From Phototrophicus methaneseepsis (GTDB lineage Bacteria; Chloroflexota; Anaerolineae; Aggregatilineales; Phototrophicaceae): a stretch of 64,000 bases of DNA. The notes beneath the pieces were generated by a model that was given only the letters and a program-made list of their open reading frames with translations, was not told the DNA's origin and did not search any database. The position numbers were made by a program, and so were the translations under genes. The DNA is taken from the NCBI RefSeq assembly GCF_015500095.1, contig NZ_CP062983.1, positions 1,798,001 to 1,862,000 of the forward strand. Direction: 5' to 3'. Positions 33,486 to 42,716 of this stretch are shown in pieces. Each line of letters starts with the position of its first letter. Position 1 is the stretch's first letter.

Positions 33486-34043
33486 TTAAATCATGCTGCC
33501 CGGTTGGATGGGTGTGGGGGTAGATGGCATTAGCAGGTGATTCACCAGGGGCAGTACGAATAGCAAAATCAATCCGGCGATGATCATCAGCGCGATAATG
33601 AGCCAGATAACCCGGCGGCGCGTCCAGCGTGGTTCGGCTGGCAGGCGCTCATCTTCCGGTATGTAAGGCTCGTGATAGAGGACGAAATCGCCATTTTCTT
33701 GTGCGAAGTGCTCGGCATAGGCATGTTCGTCCTGATAGCCTTCTTCGTACCCCTCGCTGTAGCCTTCACCATAGCCCTCATCGCTATAGTTTTCATCGCT
33801 GTAACCCTCGTCATAAAAAGTGCCCTGTTCAAAGGCTTCCTGGTCATAGTCCTCGCCATAATCCTCTGGAGCATAGCCATCGTCATCATAAATTTCATAC
33901 GCGCTATGTTCGTAAGGCTCGCCATATGCATCATAAGCAGCGTACGAGCTATAGTCGCCTTCGTGATAATCGCCTTCATAGGCGTTATCGCTGGCATCAG
34001 GATCGATTGAGTTGTGGGTGTAAGGGGAGTGAGTGTCTTTCAT
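33486..34043 (-). CDS. Tyr/Asp/Glu/Gly-rich single-pass membrane protein
   Basis: The 185-residue protein has a long cytosolic N-terminal region (about 1-135) made almost entirely of Y, D, E, G and S, with GYSDENYSDEGYGEGYSEGY-type units. A basic stop (RWTRRR), one membrane helix (about 145-168) and a short Pro/Thr tail follow. No catalytic motif is seen. The region should be disordered and very acidic, with aromatic residues spaced every three to five positions, as in condensate-forming domains. That function is only inferred. It lies between two rightward glycosyltransferase genes on the opposite strand. Confidence 0.75.
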   Translation of the reverse strand: MKDTHSPYTHNSIDPDASDNAYEGDYHEGDYSSYAAYDAYGEPYEHSAYEIYDDDGYAPEDYGEDYDQEAFEQGTFYDEGYSDENYSDEGYGEGYSEGYEEGYQDEHAYAEHFAQENGDFVLYHEPYIPEDERLPAEPRWTRRRVIWLIIALMIIAGLILLFVLPLVNHLLMPSTPTPIQPGSMI

Positions 34044-34248
34044 GGCACAAGTATAGCAAGCAATGGCTTATGAGCAGATTAAGGATTTCGGGCGCTTGAA
34101 CGATGAAACCAGCATGTGAAAAGGGTATCATGCACCGTATGCTGAGATTATAATCTCACAAACAGAACATCGATATAGCTTTGCTGGATTTCTAGCAAAG
34201 TTCTACGAAAACGATTATTCATAGTAACCCCACGGCTTGCCTGCGCCT

Positions 34249-35367
34249 ATGCCCAATCTTTTCGTCGCCACTGGGATCTTCCACCCGGAACCAGGTGGTC
34301 CAGCGACCTACTTACACGAAATCTTGCCTGCTCTCCAATCGCGCGGTTGGGATGTTCGTTTGCAGACCTATGGCACAGGCGAGACGGACAGCTATCCTTA
34401 TCCTGTGCTGCGGGTGCCCCGGCAAACATATCCGCTCCGGCTGTTGAACTATGCGCGCGCGGCCCGTGCGTCCCTTAAGTGGGCGGATGTCGTTTACACG
34501 CATACGATTGACCTGCCGCTCATCGGCAAATCAGCCCCACGCGTGATTAAAATCGTCGGCGACCAGGCCTGGGAACGTTGTATCCGTAAGGGGTGGGTAT
34601 CGCCAGCGGAAGACATCGACACATTCCAGCATAAGAGCTATAACGGCCTTGTTGCTCAGCAAAAGCGCTCTCGTAGCAACCAGGTGCAACGGATGGACAG
34701 CGTCATTGTGCCGAGCGACTATCTCAAGCAGATGGTACAGGGATGGGGCATCCCGCCTGAGCGTATCCACGTCGTTTATAACGCGCTGCCAGCCATGCAA
34801 GATGATCGGCTGTCCCAGGTAGAGGCCAGGCAGTTACACGGGCTGGGTTATGGGCCTCTGCTGCTGGCGGCGGGTCGGCTGGAACCCTGGAAAGGGATAC
34901 AGCATATCATCGCGGCCTTAAAGCACGTGCCGGATGTGCAGTTGCTCATCGCCGGGGATGGCCCCATGCGAGAACAATGGCAAGCCATGGCACAACCCCT
35001 GGGTGCACGCGTGCAATTCTTGGGACGCTTACGCCGTAGCGTCTTGTATGAATATATGGCTGCTGCGGATTATTTCATGCTCTACAGCGGCTACGAAGGG
35101 CTGCCCCATTCCGTGCTTGAAAGTTTGCGCGTTGGGACACCTGTCATTGCCAGCCAGAAGGGCGGAAATGTAGAGGTCGTGCAGCATGGCGTTAATGGCC
35201 TGCTGGTGCCTTATGTAGATGTCAAAGCGCTGACTGCGACGATTGAAACCGCCTTTGTCACCGGGCAGCGAGCTGCTTTAGCCCAGAATGCCCATATCGA
35301 CCCGGCGCGCTTCAGCTTTGACAATATGGTCAGTCAGACGGATGCCATCCTCAAGCAGTTTGCATAA
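34249..35367 (+). CDS. Glycosyltransferase family 4
   Basis: The 372-residue GT-B protein starts MPNLFVATGIFHPEPGGPATYLHEILPALQSRGWDVRL, with the glycine loop. A middle IKIVGDQAWERCIRKGW segment follows, then the donor domain LLLAAGRLEPWKGIQHIIAALKHVPDVQLLIAGDGP and the EX7E motif YSGYEGLPHSVLESLRVGTPVIAS. It ends with the usual NGLLVPYVD binding loop. It probably adds a hexose to a polysaccharide or lipid carrier. An in-frame TTG at 34237 is four codons earlier. No clear ribosome site is seen, so leaderless or weak initiation is possible. Confidence 0.92.
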   Translation: MPNLFVATGIFHPEPGGPATYLHEILPALQSRGWDVRLQTYGTGETDSYPYPVLRVPRQTYPLRLLNYARAARASLKWADVVYTHTIDLPLIGKSAPRVIKIVGDQAWERCIRKGWVSPAEDIDTFQHKSYNGLVAQQKRSRSNQVQRMDSVIVPSDYLKQMVQGWGIPPERIHVVYNALPAMQDDRLSQVEARQLHGLGYGPLLLAAGRLEPWKGIQHIIAALKHVPDVQLLIAGDGPMREQWQAMAQPLGARVQFLGRLRRSVLYEYMAAADYFMLYSGYEGLPHSVLESLRVGTPVIASQKGGNVEVVQHGVNGLLVPYVDVKALTATIETAFVTGQRAALAQNAHIDPARFSFDNMVSQTDAILKQFA

Positions 35368-35392
35368 AGCTACAGCGAAGGGTCGTCAGGGA

Positions 35393-36232
35393 TTACTCGC
35401 CCGCGTCTGTTGTTGCTTCGACTGTTGTTTCGGTTATCGCCTCGCCTGTTGTTGGAGCTTCTCCGGCTGTCGTGGCCTCTATTGTAAATGTCGGTACGGC
35501 AATAGCGTTTGCTGTATCTTCAATATGGAACGTGACGGAATCCAAAATAGCCTGGATCTCGTCTTCAGCCGGGCCGGGGATAGCTGTCATCGGCTCTGTG
35601 TAGACGTAGAACATGAAGTTAACGCCTTCCACGTTTAACCCGGCGAACCATCCGCGCGTATCCGGCAAATCTTCCGGGCAATCGACAGCACTATAAACTG
35701 TTCCCAGGGCTGGCATGCCGCCTACAGTGTAGTTACGCTCTGTATCGGTGCCGATGTTGCATTGTGGCTCGACGATATGCTGGCGCAGTAAGCGCAGCCC
35801 ATCGGCCCATATGCTGGTTTCTGTACTGTTACCGCTGGCGATGCTGGCAAAGCCCCACAACAGCACAATGCGCGCCGTGCCCCCAGTGACCGGGCCGCCA
35901 TAAAGCGCGAACGGCAGCATTCCCACATCCGCAATTTCGTTTGAGACCAACGTGCGATATGTGGAACCCCAGCTATCCGGCAAATCAATTTCCAGCGGCG
36001 GGACGATTTCAAGGTCAATAAGCGGATCCAGCAAGGTGACGGTTGGCGTCGCGGTGACGCTGGCCGCAGTGAGGTCAATCGTCGCTGTGGGGATAGGGGG
36101 CAAGGTTGGGCGCGTATAAACGGTTGAAGTCGGTACCGGGCTTGCGGGTTGTTCTGTTGGTGCTGCGTTGCATGCTGCCAGCATCATCATAAGACAGGGC
36201 ATAAAAAACAGCTTAAAGGCAAGTCGCCACAT
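35393..36232 (-). CDS. Lipoprotein with Thr-rich tail, unknown function
   Basis: The 279-residue protein has a lipoprotein signal with lipobox LAAC near residue 21. A Pro/Thr-rich linker (about 22-75) follows, then a globular domain of about 150 residues (IVPPLEIDLPDSWGSTYRTLVSN through GPAEDEIQAILDSVTFHIEDTANA). The last 35 residues are TTAGEAPTTGE/TTVEATTDAGE repeats. The globular part resembles no enzyme I can name. It shows paired Cys residues (EPQCNIG, AVDCPED), and the surface location is clear. It stands 25 bp from the stop of the convergent glycosyltransferase gene. Confidence 0.72.
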   Translation of the reverse strand: MWRLAFKLFFMPCLMMMLAACNAAPTEQPASPVPTSTVYTRPTLPPIPTATIDLTAASVTATPTVTLLDPLIDLEIVPPLEIDLPDSWGSTYRTLVSNEIADVGMLPFALYGGPVTGGTARIVLLWGFASIASGNSTETSIWADGLRLLRQHIVEPQCNIGTDTERNYTVGGMPALGTVYSAVDCPEDLPDTRGWFAGLNVEGVNFMFYVYTEPMTAIPGPAEDEIQAILDSVTFHIEDTANAIAVPTFTIEATTAGEAPTTGEAITETTVEATTDAGE

Positions 36233-36459
36233 AACCTCTCCGTTTCTGGCCTGGGTCCATCCTTGTATCTATGCGTATTGTACTGGTGCTGTATGCATAC
36301 GGCGAGTGCTGGTTGAGGCTTTTGTTATGCCTGTTGTAATGGACGTCTGCTAAAGCCGAAATACCACCCATTATCAAACGCTATGAGGCTGTTAAGCTGC
36401 ATGTATAGAAAGCTCTGTTATGCTAGAAGCAATCTACCCATGCGGAAGAAAGGTAATGC

Positions 36460-37773
36460 ATGATAAGCATGATCAAACAGCATACAACAAGGTCCTTTGC
36501 GGCGGTGACGATGTTGATTCTGCTCTTGATGAGCACGTCTATAGCCTTCGCCCAGGATGATGTCGCGGAAGACGAAGCGACACGCGACGAGACAATTAGC
36601 GATACGCTCTACGAGCAGCTTGAGCTACTTCAGCAATTCACGAGGGAGGCGCGCGGCTTAGAGGAAAAAGGCGCTTTCCAGATTGTTTTCCCGACTCGTG
36701 CGGACCTGGCTCTATATCTTTCTGTGACATTGGAAGAAGAATTGTCGCCGGAAGTCCTGGCGGAAGAGATGGCTTTTTACAGTGCTTTCGATTTTCTACC
36801 GTCGGATTATGCGCTTTATGAAGAATATGAATCGCTCTATATGGCCCAGATTGGCGGCTTTTACGACCCTGAAACCAAAGACATGAACGTCCTGGTGCTG
36901 ACGAGTGATGAACTTGGCGATGAACTGCCTCTCTTCGAGCAGATTATCTACGTCCATGAATATACGCATACGCTGCAGGACATGAACTTCGATCTGACGA
37001 GCTACCTGGATTCAACCGATACGATGAGCACAGATGAGGCTATGGCACGCCTTGCATTGGTCGAGGGGGATGCCTCTAATATCATGAGCCTGTATACCGT
37101 CTTCATTGCGGAAGAAAACCCCTTGGCGACCCTGGCGGAGCTCTTGCTTTCCGGTATGGAAGTGGGCGGACTGACACTCCCTGCTGGCACGCCGGACATC
37201 CTGGGGGCGGAATTGTTATTCCCCTATGAAGCGGGGATGGAATTCGTCACGGCTTTATATCAGGCGGCAGGATGGGCAGGGGTGAACGATGCTTTCTCAA
37301 TGCCACCGATCTCGACTGAGCAGATTTTGCACCCGGATAAGTATCTTGAGGGCGATATGCCCCAGGAAGTGACTTTGCCGGATGTCGGTGCTTTGTTGGG
37401 TGACGATTGGCAGCTTGCCAATGAGGGCCGTATGGGAGAATTCCACTTGCAGCAGTATCTGATCACACAGATTAGCCGCAGCACCTCACGGCGAGCCGCG
37501 GCAGGTTGGGGCGGGGATGCCTATGTTATCTATGAAGATGATGCGGGTAATCAGGCCTGGGTGCTTTCTGTCGTGTGGGATAGCCCTGAAGACGAAGCCG
37601 AATTCAGAGAGGCTTATGCTGATTTTGCCATGATACGCTTCGACGAGGCGGTTGCAGATGCCCCTTGCTGGTCGGATCTTACAAGCGTGACATGCCTCTC
37701 CGTAGAAGGCACAACGCTCGTCAAAGCACCGACGTTAGAAACAGCCCTGGCCCTGTTGAACGGTGGCGCATAG
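36460..37773 (+). CDS. Secreted HExxH metallopeptidase-like protein
   Basis: The 437-residue protein has a signal peptide (residues about 10-32, ending STSIAFAQ) and a Glu/Asp-rich start. The zinc motif is IIYVHEYTHTLQD with His166, Glu167 and His170, and ALVEGDASNIM supplies a likely third ligand at Glu202, as in gluzincins. The rest is a mixed domain with a Cys pair (APCWSDLTSVTCLS). It is probably exported and may digest protein or act on surface proteins, but no substrate is known. AAAGG lies six bases before the ATG. A strong terminator follows at 37806. Confidence 0.8.
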   Translation: MISMIKQHTTRSFAAVTMLILLLMSTSIAFAQDDVAEDEATRDETISDTLYEQLELLQQFTREARGLEEKGAFQIVFPTRADLALYLSVTLEEELSPEVLAEEMAFYSAFDFLPSDYALYEEYESLYMAQIGGFYDPETKDMNVLVLTSDELGDELPLFEQIIYVHEYTHTLQDMNFDLTSYLDSTDTMSTDEAMARLALVEGDASNIMSLYTVFIAEENPLATLAELLLSGMEVGGLTLPAGTPDILGAELLFPYEAGMEFVTALYQAAGWAGVNDAFSMPPISTEQILHPDKYLEGDMPQEVTLPDVGALLGDDWQLANEGRMGEFHLQQYLITQISRSTSRRAAAGWGGDAYVIYEDDAGNQAWVLSVVWDSPEDEAEFREAYADFAMIRFDEAVADAPCWSDLTSVTCLSVEGTTLVKAPTLETALALLNGGA

Positions 37774-37805
37774 CGAAACGCACACATTTCATGATGTTGT
37801 GTATT

Positions 37806-37838
37806 AAAAAGGCCAACCTATCCAGGCTGGCCTTTTTG
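37806..37838 (+). terminator. Terminator of the secreted HExxH gene
   Basis: AAAAAGGCCA (37806-37815) pairs with TGGCCTTTTT (37828-37837), and CCT/AGG extends it inside. It sits 33 bp past the stop. Confidence 0.85.
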
Positions 37839-37969
37839 ATTGGGCGTGCTTCGGCATGCTTTTGGGATGTCGTATGCAATCAATTGGTATGCTAGCTCTC
37901 ACTTGGATGCTGCGAAATTGGGCTATCTAGGGCACAATGGGCCCCTGTATTCAGAAGGACAACGACTCC

Positions 37970-38764
37970 ATGGAACAATTACCTATACTGATCGCTATCG
38001 GCGCTGTAGCTGGTGTTTTATCGGGCATGTTTGGTATTGGCGGCGGCGCGATTATCGTACCTGCTTTGATGCTGTTTATGGGCTTCACACAGACGGCTGC
38101 AAATGGCACCTCATTGGCGGCGCTGCTGCTGCCCGTAGGTGTGTTTGGCTGCATTGAATATTATCGCAATGGCAAGCTTTACATCGGCCCTGCGCTGATG
38201 GTGGCCGTTGGCTTGCTGATTTCGACGTGGTTTGGGGCGTCCCTGGCTTTGCAACTGCCGGAGGATGTGCTCAGGGTTGGCTATGCGCTGCTGCTGCTGT
38301 TTATGGCGTGGCGCTATATTGCCCCGCGCAAATGGTACAGAGAATTACGCGGCCTGGCAGAAGAAGCTGTGATCGAAAATACGGCTTTCGATGTGCGTAG
38401 TCGGCGTGTGCTGCTGATCTGCCTTGCGACGGGCCTCGCTGCGGGCATTTTATCGGGCTTATTTGGCATTGGCGGCGGCGTGGTTATCGTTGGTGCGCTG
38501 ACGATTTTCGTCGGCTTTGACCAGAAGCTGGCAACGGGTACGTCGTTAGGCGCGCTGCTGCTGCCGGTTGGCTTACCGGGCGTCCTGCGCTACGCAGAAG
38601 CGGGGGATGTCGATTTGGGTGTGGCGGCCCCGTTAGCCTTTATGCTGTTGCTAGGGGCCTTCCTGGGCGCACGTCTGACGCTCGCCCTGCCGACTAAGAC
38701 GGTCAAGCGGCTGTATGGCTTTTTCTTGCTGGCGGTTGGTTTACGCTTCTTGCTGGTTGCATAG
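37970..38764 (+). CDS. TauE/SafE family sulfite/anion exporter
   Basis: The 264-residue protein has about eight membrane helices in two homologous halves. GVLSGMFGIGGGAIIVPALMLF and TSLAALLLPVG near the start recur as GILSGLFGIGGGVVIVGALTIF and TSLGALLLPVG in the second half, the known TauE inverted repeat. The family exports sulfite, sulfoacetate or related organosulfur compounds, or takes up small anions. The substrate is not fixed by sequence. GAAGGA lies ten bases before the ATG at 37970, and an in-frame start at 37937 is less well supported. A perfect 13-bp terminator stem follows. Confidence 0.92.
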   Translation: MEQLPILIAIGAVAGVLSGMFGIGGGAIIVPALMLFMGFTQTAANGTSLAALLLPVGVFGCIEYYRNGKLYIGPALMVAVGLLISTWFGASLALQLPEDVLRVGYALLLLFMAWRYIAPRKWYRELRGLAEEAVIENTAFDVRSRRVLLICLATGLAAGILSGLFGIGGGVVIVGALTIFVGFDQKLATGTSLGALLLPVGLPGVLRYAEAGDVDLGVAAPLAFMLLLGAFLGARLTLALPTKTVKRLYGFFLLAVGLRFLLVA

Positions 38765-38796
38765 ACTGGTGTAACGTGCACCTCAATACAGACGAT

Positions 38797-38830
38797 AAAA
38801 GGCCGCTGCTATTTGGCAGCGGCCTTTTTT
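38797..38830. terminator. Bidirectional terminator
   Basis: AAAAGGCCGCTGC (38797-38809) pairs perfectly with GCAGCGGCCTTTT (38816-38828), followed by TT. It is shared by the convergent TauE and xylose isomerase genes. Confidence 0.9.
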
Positions 38831-38852
38831 GTTCCTGATTTAGCAGATGTCT

Positions 38853-40016
38853 TTACCGGGCACCCAGCAGAATTTCGATAGTGAGCTGGTCTAGACGTTC
38901 GTAGGGCAGGTTCCGCGCGCCTAATGCCTGACGGTCGAACTCGGTGCTGCGCAGCTTGCCAACAGCCTCTTTGTTATAGACTTCGCTCAGGTAAGAGAAG
39001 GTACCATCATCGGCATTGATTTCCGCCAGCAATTCCTGAATTTCAGGGTCGGCGTTGAACTGAGCGGCTTTCTCTTTCAGGATGAGGTAGGTGCGCATGC
39101 AGCCCTTGGCGAAGTATTTCACATCTTCATAGTTGCTGCTGCGATACGCATGGGCGTCGTAGTGACGGCTGCCATCATACCCCACGTCTTCCAGGAATTT
39201 GACGAGATAGAAGGCTTGCTTAGGCATCACGCTGCCAAAGCGGAAGTCCTGGTCATAACGGCCATAAAGCTGGTCGTTGAGGTCGATATGGAACAATTTG
39301 CCTGCGTCCCATGCGGCAGCGACACCATGCACGAAGTTCAATCCGGACATATGCTCATGAGCGACTTCTGGATTGACACCAACCATCTCAGGATGATCTA
39401 AGGTAGCGATGAAACCGAGCGCTTCGCCAACTGTTGGCAGGTAGATATTGCTGCGAGGTTCATTCGGCTTGGGTTCAAGAGCGAACTTCAGGTCATAGCC
39501 CTGGTCCTGGACATATTCGCACAGGAAGTTGATGGCATCGCGGAAACGCTTGGTGGAATCCAGCGGGCTTTTAGAGCTATCTGTTTCGGTGCCTTCGCGC
39601 CCGCCCCAGAAGACATAGGTTGTCGCGCCCAGCTCAACGCCTAAATCAATGGCATTGATGGTCTTTTGCAGGGCATAGGCGCGCACGTTGGGGTCATTGC
39701 TGGTAAAAGCGCCATCTTTAAAGGCCGGATCGGTGAACAGGTTGGTGGTCGCCATCGGCACCACAAGGCCCGTTTCATCGAGGGCTTGCTTAAAATCACG
39801 CACGATCTGGTCGCGCTCGGCTGGTGTGGCATCAATCGGCACCAGGTCATTATCGTGGAAGTTCACACCCCATGCACCGACCTCTGCCAGCATATGGACG
39901 ATTTCCACCGGGGAGATGACATCACGTGTAGGATTGCCGAACGGATCACGTCCAACGTTACCCACCGTCCACAATCCAAAGGTAAACTTATGTTCAGGTT
40001 TTGGTTCGTAAGCCAT
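38853..40016 (-). CDS. xylA: Xylose isomerase
   Basis: The 387-residue protein is a class I (actinobacterial-type) xylose isomerase, converting xylose to xylulose or glucose to fructose in the cytosol. The catalytic His is in [22 protein letters not shown] and [11 protein letters not shown] hold metal ligands, and [12 protein letters not shown] and HIDLNDQ give the second metal site (His, Asp). AAGGTG lies before the ATG at 40016. The aldo/keto reductase gene lies upstream on the same strand, but a hairpin with a T-run separates them. A LacI-type operator lies further upstream. No xylulokinase is in the window. Confidence 0.95.
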   Translation of the reverse strand: MAYEPKPEHKFTFGLWTVGNVGRDPFGNPTRDVISPVEIVHMLAEVGAWGVNFHDNDLVPIDATPAERDQIVRDFKQALDETGLVVPMATTNLFTDPAFKDGAFTSNDPNVRAYALQKTINAIDLGVELGATTYVFWGGREGTETDSSKSPLDSTKRFRDAINFLCEYVQDQGYDLKFALEPKPNEPRSNIYLPTVGEALGFIATLDHPEMVGVNPEVAHEHMSGLNFVHGVAAAWDAGKLFHIDLNDQLYGRYDQDFRFGSVMPKQAFYLVKFLEDVGYDGSRHYDAHAYRSSNYEDVKYFAKGCMRTYLILKEKAAQFNADPEIQELLAEINADDGTFSYLSEVYNKEAVGKLRSTEFDRQALGARNLPYERLDQLTIEILLGAR

Positions 40017-40043
40017 TTTTACACCTTATGATCTAGTAACTTT

Positions 40044-40073
40044 TAAAAAATACTCACGAGGCAAGCCCCGTGC
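40044..40073 (-). terminator. Hairpin with T-run between the reductase gene and xylA
   Basis: On the minus strand CACG...CGTG with inner GGC/GCC (40055-40072) is followed by AGTATTTTTT. A second stem, GGCAGGG/CCCTGCC, lies just upstream at about 40090-40108. Together they could terminate or attenuate transcription before xylA. Confidence 0.55.
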
Positions 40074-40137
40074 CTTTAACAATGGATACAGGCAGGGATT
40101 GCCCCTGCCCGGTATATCCTGTGACTAAAATGTCTCG

Positions 40138-41073
40138 CTAACCCATGGCTTCTTCAATAGCTGCGAGATCGTCTTCATCCAGCTCCACATCGCTCCCGCC
40201 GATGATGCCATCAATCTGCGAGGGACGGCGCGCCCCGACGATAGCGGCTGTGACATTGGGATTGCTCAGCACCCAGGCAATGGCAATTGCGGGTGTAGGC
40301 ACATCGTGCTTCTGGGCGATCTCGACCATCGTATCCGCAATCGCGAGATTTTTGCTCAGCTTTGGCTCCTGGAATTCTGCATTGTTCTTGCGCCAGTCGC
40401 CCTCGGGCATATTCTCCAGGCGCTCGCGCGTCATCTTGCCCGTTAGCAGGCCAGCCTGCATGGGGGAATAGACAATCGTGCCGATGTTATTCGACCCACA
40501 GAATGGCAGGATTTCTTCTGCAACATCTGGGCGCACAGCTGAATAGGGCGGCTGTAACGAGGTGATCGGCGCAATAGCCATAGCACGTTCCATCTGTGCG
40601 ACGCTGAAGTTCGACACGCCGATATAGCGAACTTTGCCTTCTTCTTTGAGCTTTGCCAGCGTCTCCCAACCTTCTTCGATTTCTGCATCCGGGTTCGGCC
40701 AGTGGATCTGATACAGGTCAATCACATCAATTTGTAAGCGGCTGAGGCTGGCTTCAACTTCGCGCCGGAGAGAATCCGCTTTAAGCGAGCGGTCGACATT
40801 GCCATCCTCATCCCAGATGAGCGAACATTTTGTAAAAACATAGGGCTGATGGGATGTGCTCTTGAGGGCCTGGCCGACAACCGTTTCTGAGTGGCCCTGA
40901 CCATAGATGGCCGCTGTGTCGATCCAGTTCATACCTGCATCAAGCGCTTTATGGATCGTCTCAATCGAATCCTTGTCGTCTTGCGGGCCCCAACTGTCGC
41001 CGCCGATTGCCCAGGCCCCCAGGCCGATGCGCGTGATGTCCATGTCACTGTTACCAAGTTGCCGTATTTTCAT
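40138..41073 (-). CDS. Aldo/keto reductase
   Basis: The 311-residue TIM-barrel enzyme has WIDTAAIYGQGHSETVVGQAL with the catalytic Asp and Tyr, VFTKCSLIWDEDG with the Lys, and IDLYQIHWPNPD with the His. The end IAWVLSNPNVTAAIVGARRPSQIDGIIGG is the NADP(H) site. It reduces sugar aldehydes or related carbonyls. With xylA downstream, a pentose-linked role such as xylose reductase is possible but not proved. AGGAAG precedes the ATG. A LacI-type operator at 41266-41287 lies about 200 bp upstream. Confidence 0.92.
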   Translation of the reverse strand: MKIRQLGNSDMDITRIGLGAWAIGGDSWGPQDDKDSIETIHKALDAGMNWIDTAAIYGQGHSETVVGQALKSTSHQPYVFTKCSLIWDEDGNVDRSLKADSLRREVEASLSRLQIDVIDLYQIHWPNPDAEIEEGWETLAKLKEEGKVRYIGVSNFSVAQMERAMAIAPITSLQPPYSAVRPDVAEEILPFCGSNNIGTIVYSPMQAGLLTGKMTRERLENMPEGDWRKNNAEFQEPKLSKNLAIADTMVEIAQKHDVPTPAIAIAWVLSNPNVTAAIVGARRPSQIDGIIGGSDVELDEDDLAAIEEAMG

Positions 41074-41839
41074 GAAGCTTCCTAAATGCTATTGTGAGTG
41101 CTAGGGTGAGTCCGAGTCGCTTTTTTTAAGAGACCGCCCTGAAAACCGCTCCTTGAGCCCGCTTTGCAGATTCATATCAACATAGCGCCTCTATGGATAG
41201 ATCACGCATGGTTCATACTACGATATGAGCTGTATTCAGTCTTTGTAAGGCTTCTCGTCCTCGCTTGCAAACGCTTTCATGAAAGCGTAACTTGGCACAT
41301 AGAGCATGTCAAGCTATTGGCGTTGGTTGGTCCATTGGGTTGGTCCATGATGTATGCTACCCGCGTGCACCGATTGATATTAGTGAAAGACGTCATTGAA
41401 AAACATGTCTCATAGACGTTACCAGTGGACGTTACACCTTTTACACGCCATAACTCGTATGTGTATGTAAAACGCGTCGTCGATAGGTGACGGCAGCGCT
41501 TCAGTGCCATCCTGAGATATGTAGGCGCTGCGAAGGCGTTGTTTGTGTGTTTATGTTTGCGTGTTCATATGCGAGGCATTGTTGATAACGTGCCTCAGAA
41601 AAGGAATCAAAAAAGGGTACCCCAAAATGTATGTAGAAGGCCCTCTCTAGAGCTACAGCGCGAATGACGCGTCAGTAAGAAGTGAGTAACTGTTGATTTA
41701 TCGCCCGGCGTGCGCGATGATGTCCCTTCTGAGACAACCAACCTTAAGTCTGTATGAAGCTGTCTACGCTTACACTACAGAAGATAACTTAGTGTAACAG
41801 ATGGTTATGCACACGCGTGCGAACCATGTGGAGAACCTT
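41074..41839. other. 766-bp divergent intergenic region
   Basis: This is the longest gap in the window, between the leftward reductase gene and the rightward GT2 gene. It holds the LacI-type operator, a GAGGCA/TGCCTC stem at 41573-41596 and TTTTACAC/GTGTATGTAAAA words near 41430-41470. I found no tRNA, SRP RNA, RNase P or tmRNA signature and no open frame with a ribosome site. Confidence 0.5.
41266..41287. promoter_or_regulatory. LacI-family/catabolite-type operator
   Basis: TGCAAACGCTTTCA (41266-41279) fits the TGnAAnCGnTTnCA pattern of LacI/GalR repressors. It overlaps a perfect 16-bp palindrome CGCTTTCATGAAAGCG (41272-41287). It lies 193 bp upstream of the reductase ATG and so could control the reductase and xylA. 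Confidence 0.6.
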
Positions 41840-42622
41840 ATGCAAAAGATATTCGTCGTAAGCCCGACTTACAATGAAAGAGATAACCTGCCGCGCTTAG
41901 CTGCCGGCTTATTTGCTCTCGATAATCCTGGCCTTGAAATCCTGGTTGTGGATGATAATTCCCCTGATGGCACGGCGGAAGTCGCGGAGGAACTGCGAGA
42001 GAAATATGACGAAAAAGTGCACGTGCTGCGCCGTAAAGGCCCGCGTGGCTTTGCTGCCTCTTATTTTGATGGCTTCCGTCTGGCTGCGAAGATGGGTGCT
42101 GATCTCATCGTACAGATGGATGCTGATCTCTCGCATATGCCGCGTCACCTCGCCGAAATGCTGGATATGCTCAATCGTGGCAATTATGATGTCGTCATTG
42201 GCTCGCGTTATGTCTCCGGTGGTGGCGTCGATGTCGATTGGCCCTGGCATCGTAAATTCTTATCGGGGTTTGCCAACCAGGTCTATACCCCTGCTATCCT
42301 CAGCATTCCTATTCATGATACGACCAGCGGGTTTCGCGTCTGGCGGACGGAATCTCTAATGGATATGGATATTGATCGCGTGCAGTCTAATGGGTATGTC
42401 TTCGGCGTTGAGATGATTTATGCTGCCTACCGTATGGGCTATCGCATTGGTGAATCGCCTATTTACTTCCCAGATCGCCAGTATGGTAACAGCAAAATGA
42501 GCAGTTCCATCGCGATAGAAGCGGCTCTGCGCGTGTGGCAAATTTTATTCCGCTACCGCCGCCTGACCCCCGCCATGCGCAAAAAACGTTTTGCACCCCC
42601 AGTTAGCGAGACAGGCCTTTAA
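41840..42622 (+). CDS. Glycosyltransferase family 2, polyprenol-phosphate mannosyltransferase-like
   Basis: The 260-residue protein begins MQKIFVVSPTYNERDNLPRLAAGLF. It has the GT2 motifs LEILVVDDNSPDGTAEVAEEL, GFAASYFDGFRLAAKMGADLIVQMDADLSHMPRHL (DxD) and VIGSRYVSGGGVDVDWPWHRKFLS, then TTSGFRVWR. These match DPM1-like synthases that make polyprenyl-phosphate mannose from GDP-mannose on the inner membrane face. The C-terminal helices of the longer fused forms are absent. GGAG lies six bases before the ATG at 41840, deciding against the open extension to 41801. A terminator follows at 42685. Confidence 0.93.
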   Translation: MQKIFVVSPTYNERDNLPRLAAGLFALDNPGLEILVVDDNSPDGTAEVAEELREKYDEKVHVLRRKGPRGFAASYFDGFRLAAKMGADLIVQMDADLSHMPRHLAEMLDMLNRGNYDVVIGSRYVSGGGVDVDWPWHRKFLSGFANQVYTPAILSIPIHDTTSGFRVWRTESLMDMDIDRVQSNGYVFGVEMIYAAYRMGYRIGESPIYFPDRQYGNSKMSSSIAIEAALRVWQILFRYRRLTPAMRKKRFAPPVSETGL

Positions 42623-42684
42623 AGGCCATTATCAACTCAGCAACAAATATCATTGCAACAAAGATATGCTAACGAAATCATTTT

Positions 42685-42710
42685 AAGAGCGCGTTATGGC
42701 GCTCTTTTTA
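42685..42710. terminator. Terminator of the GT2 gene
   Basis: AAGAGCGC (42685-42692) pairs with GCGCTCTT (42699-42706) around GTTATG, followed by TTT. It ends seven bases before the stop of the convergent phosphatase gene and may serve both. Confidence 0.85.
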
Positions 42711-42716
42711 TGTTGC

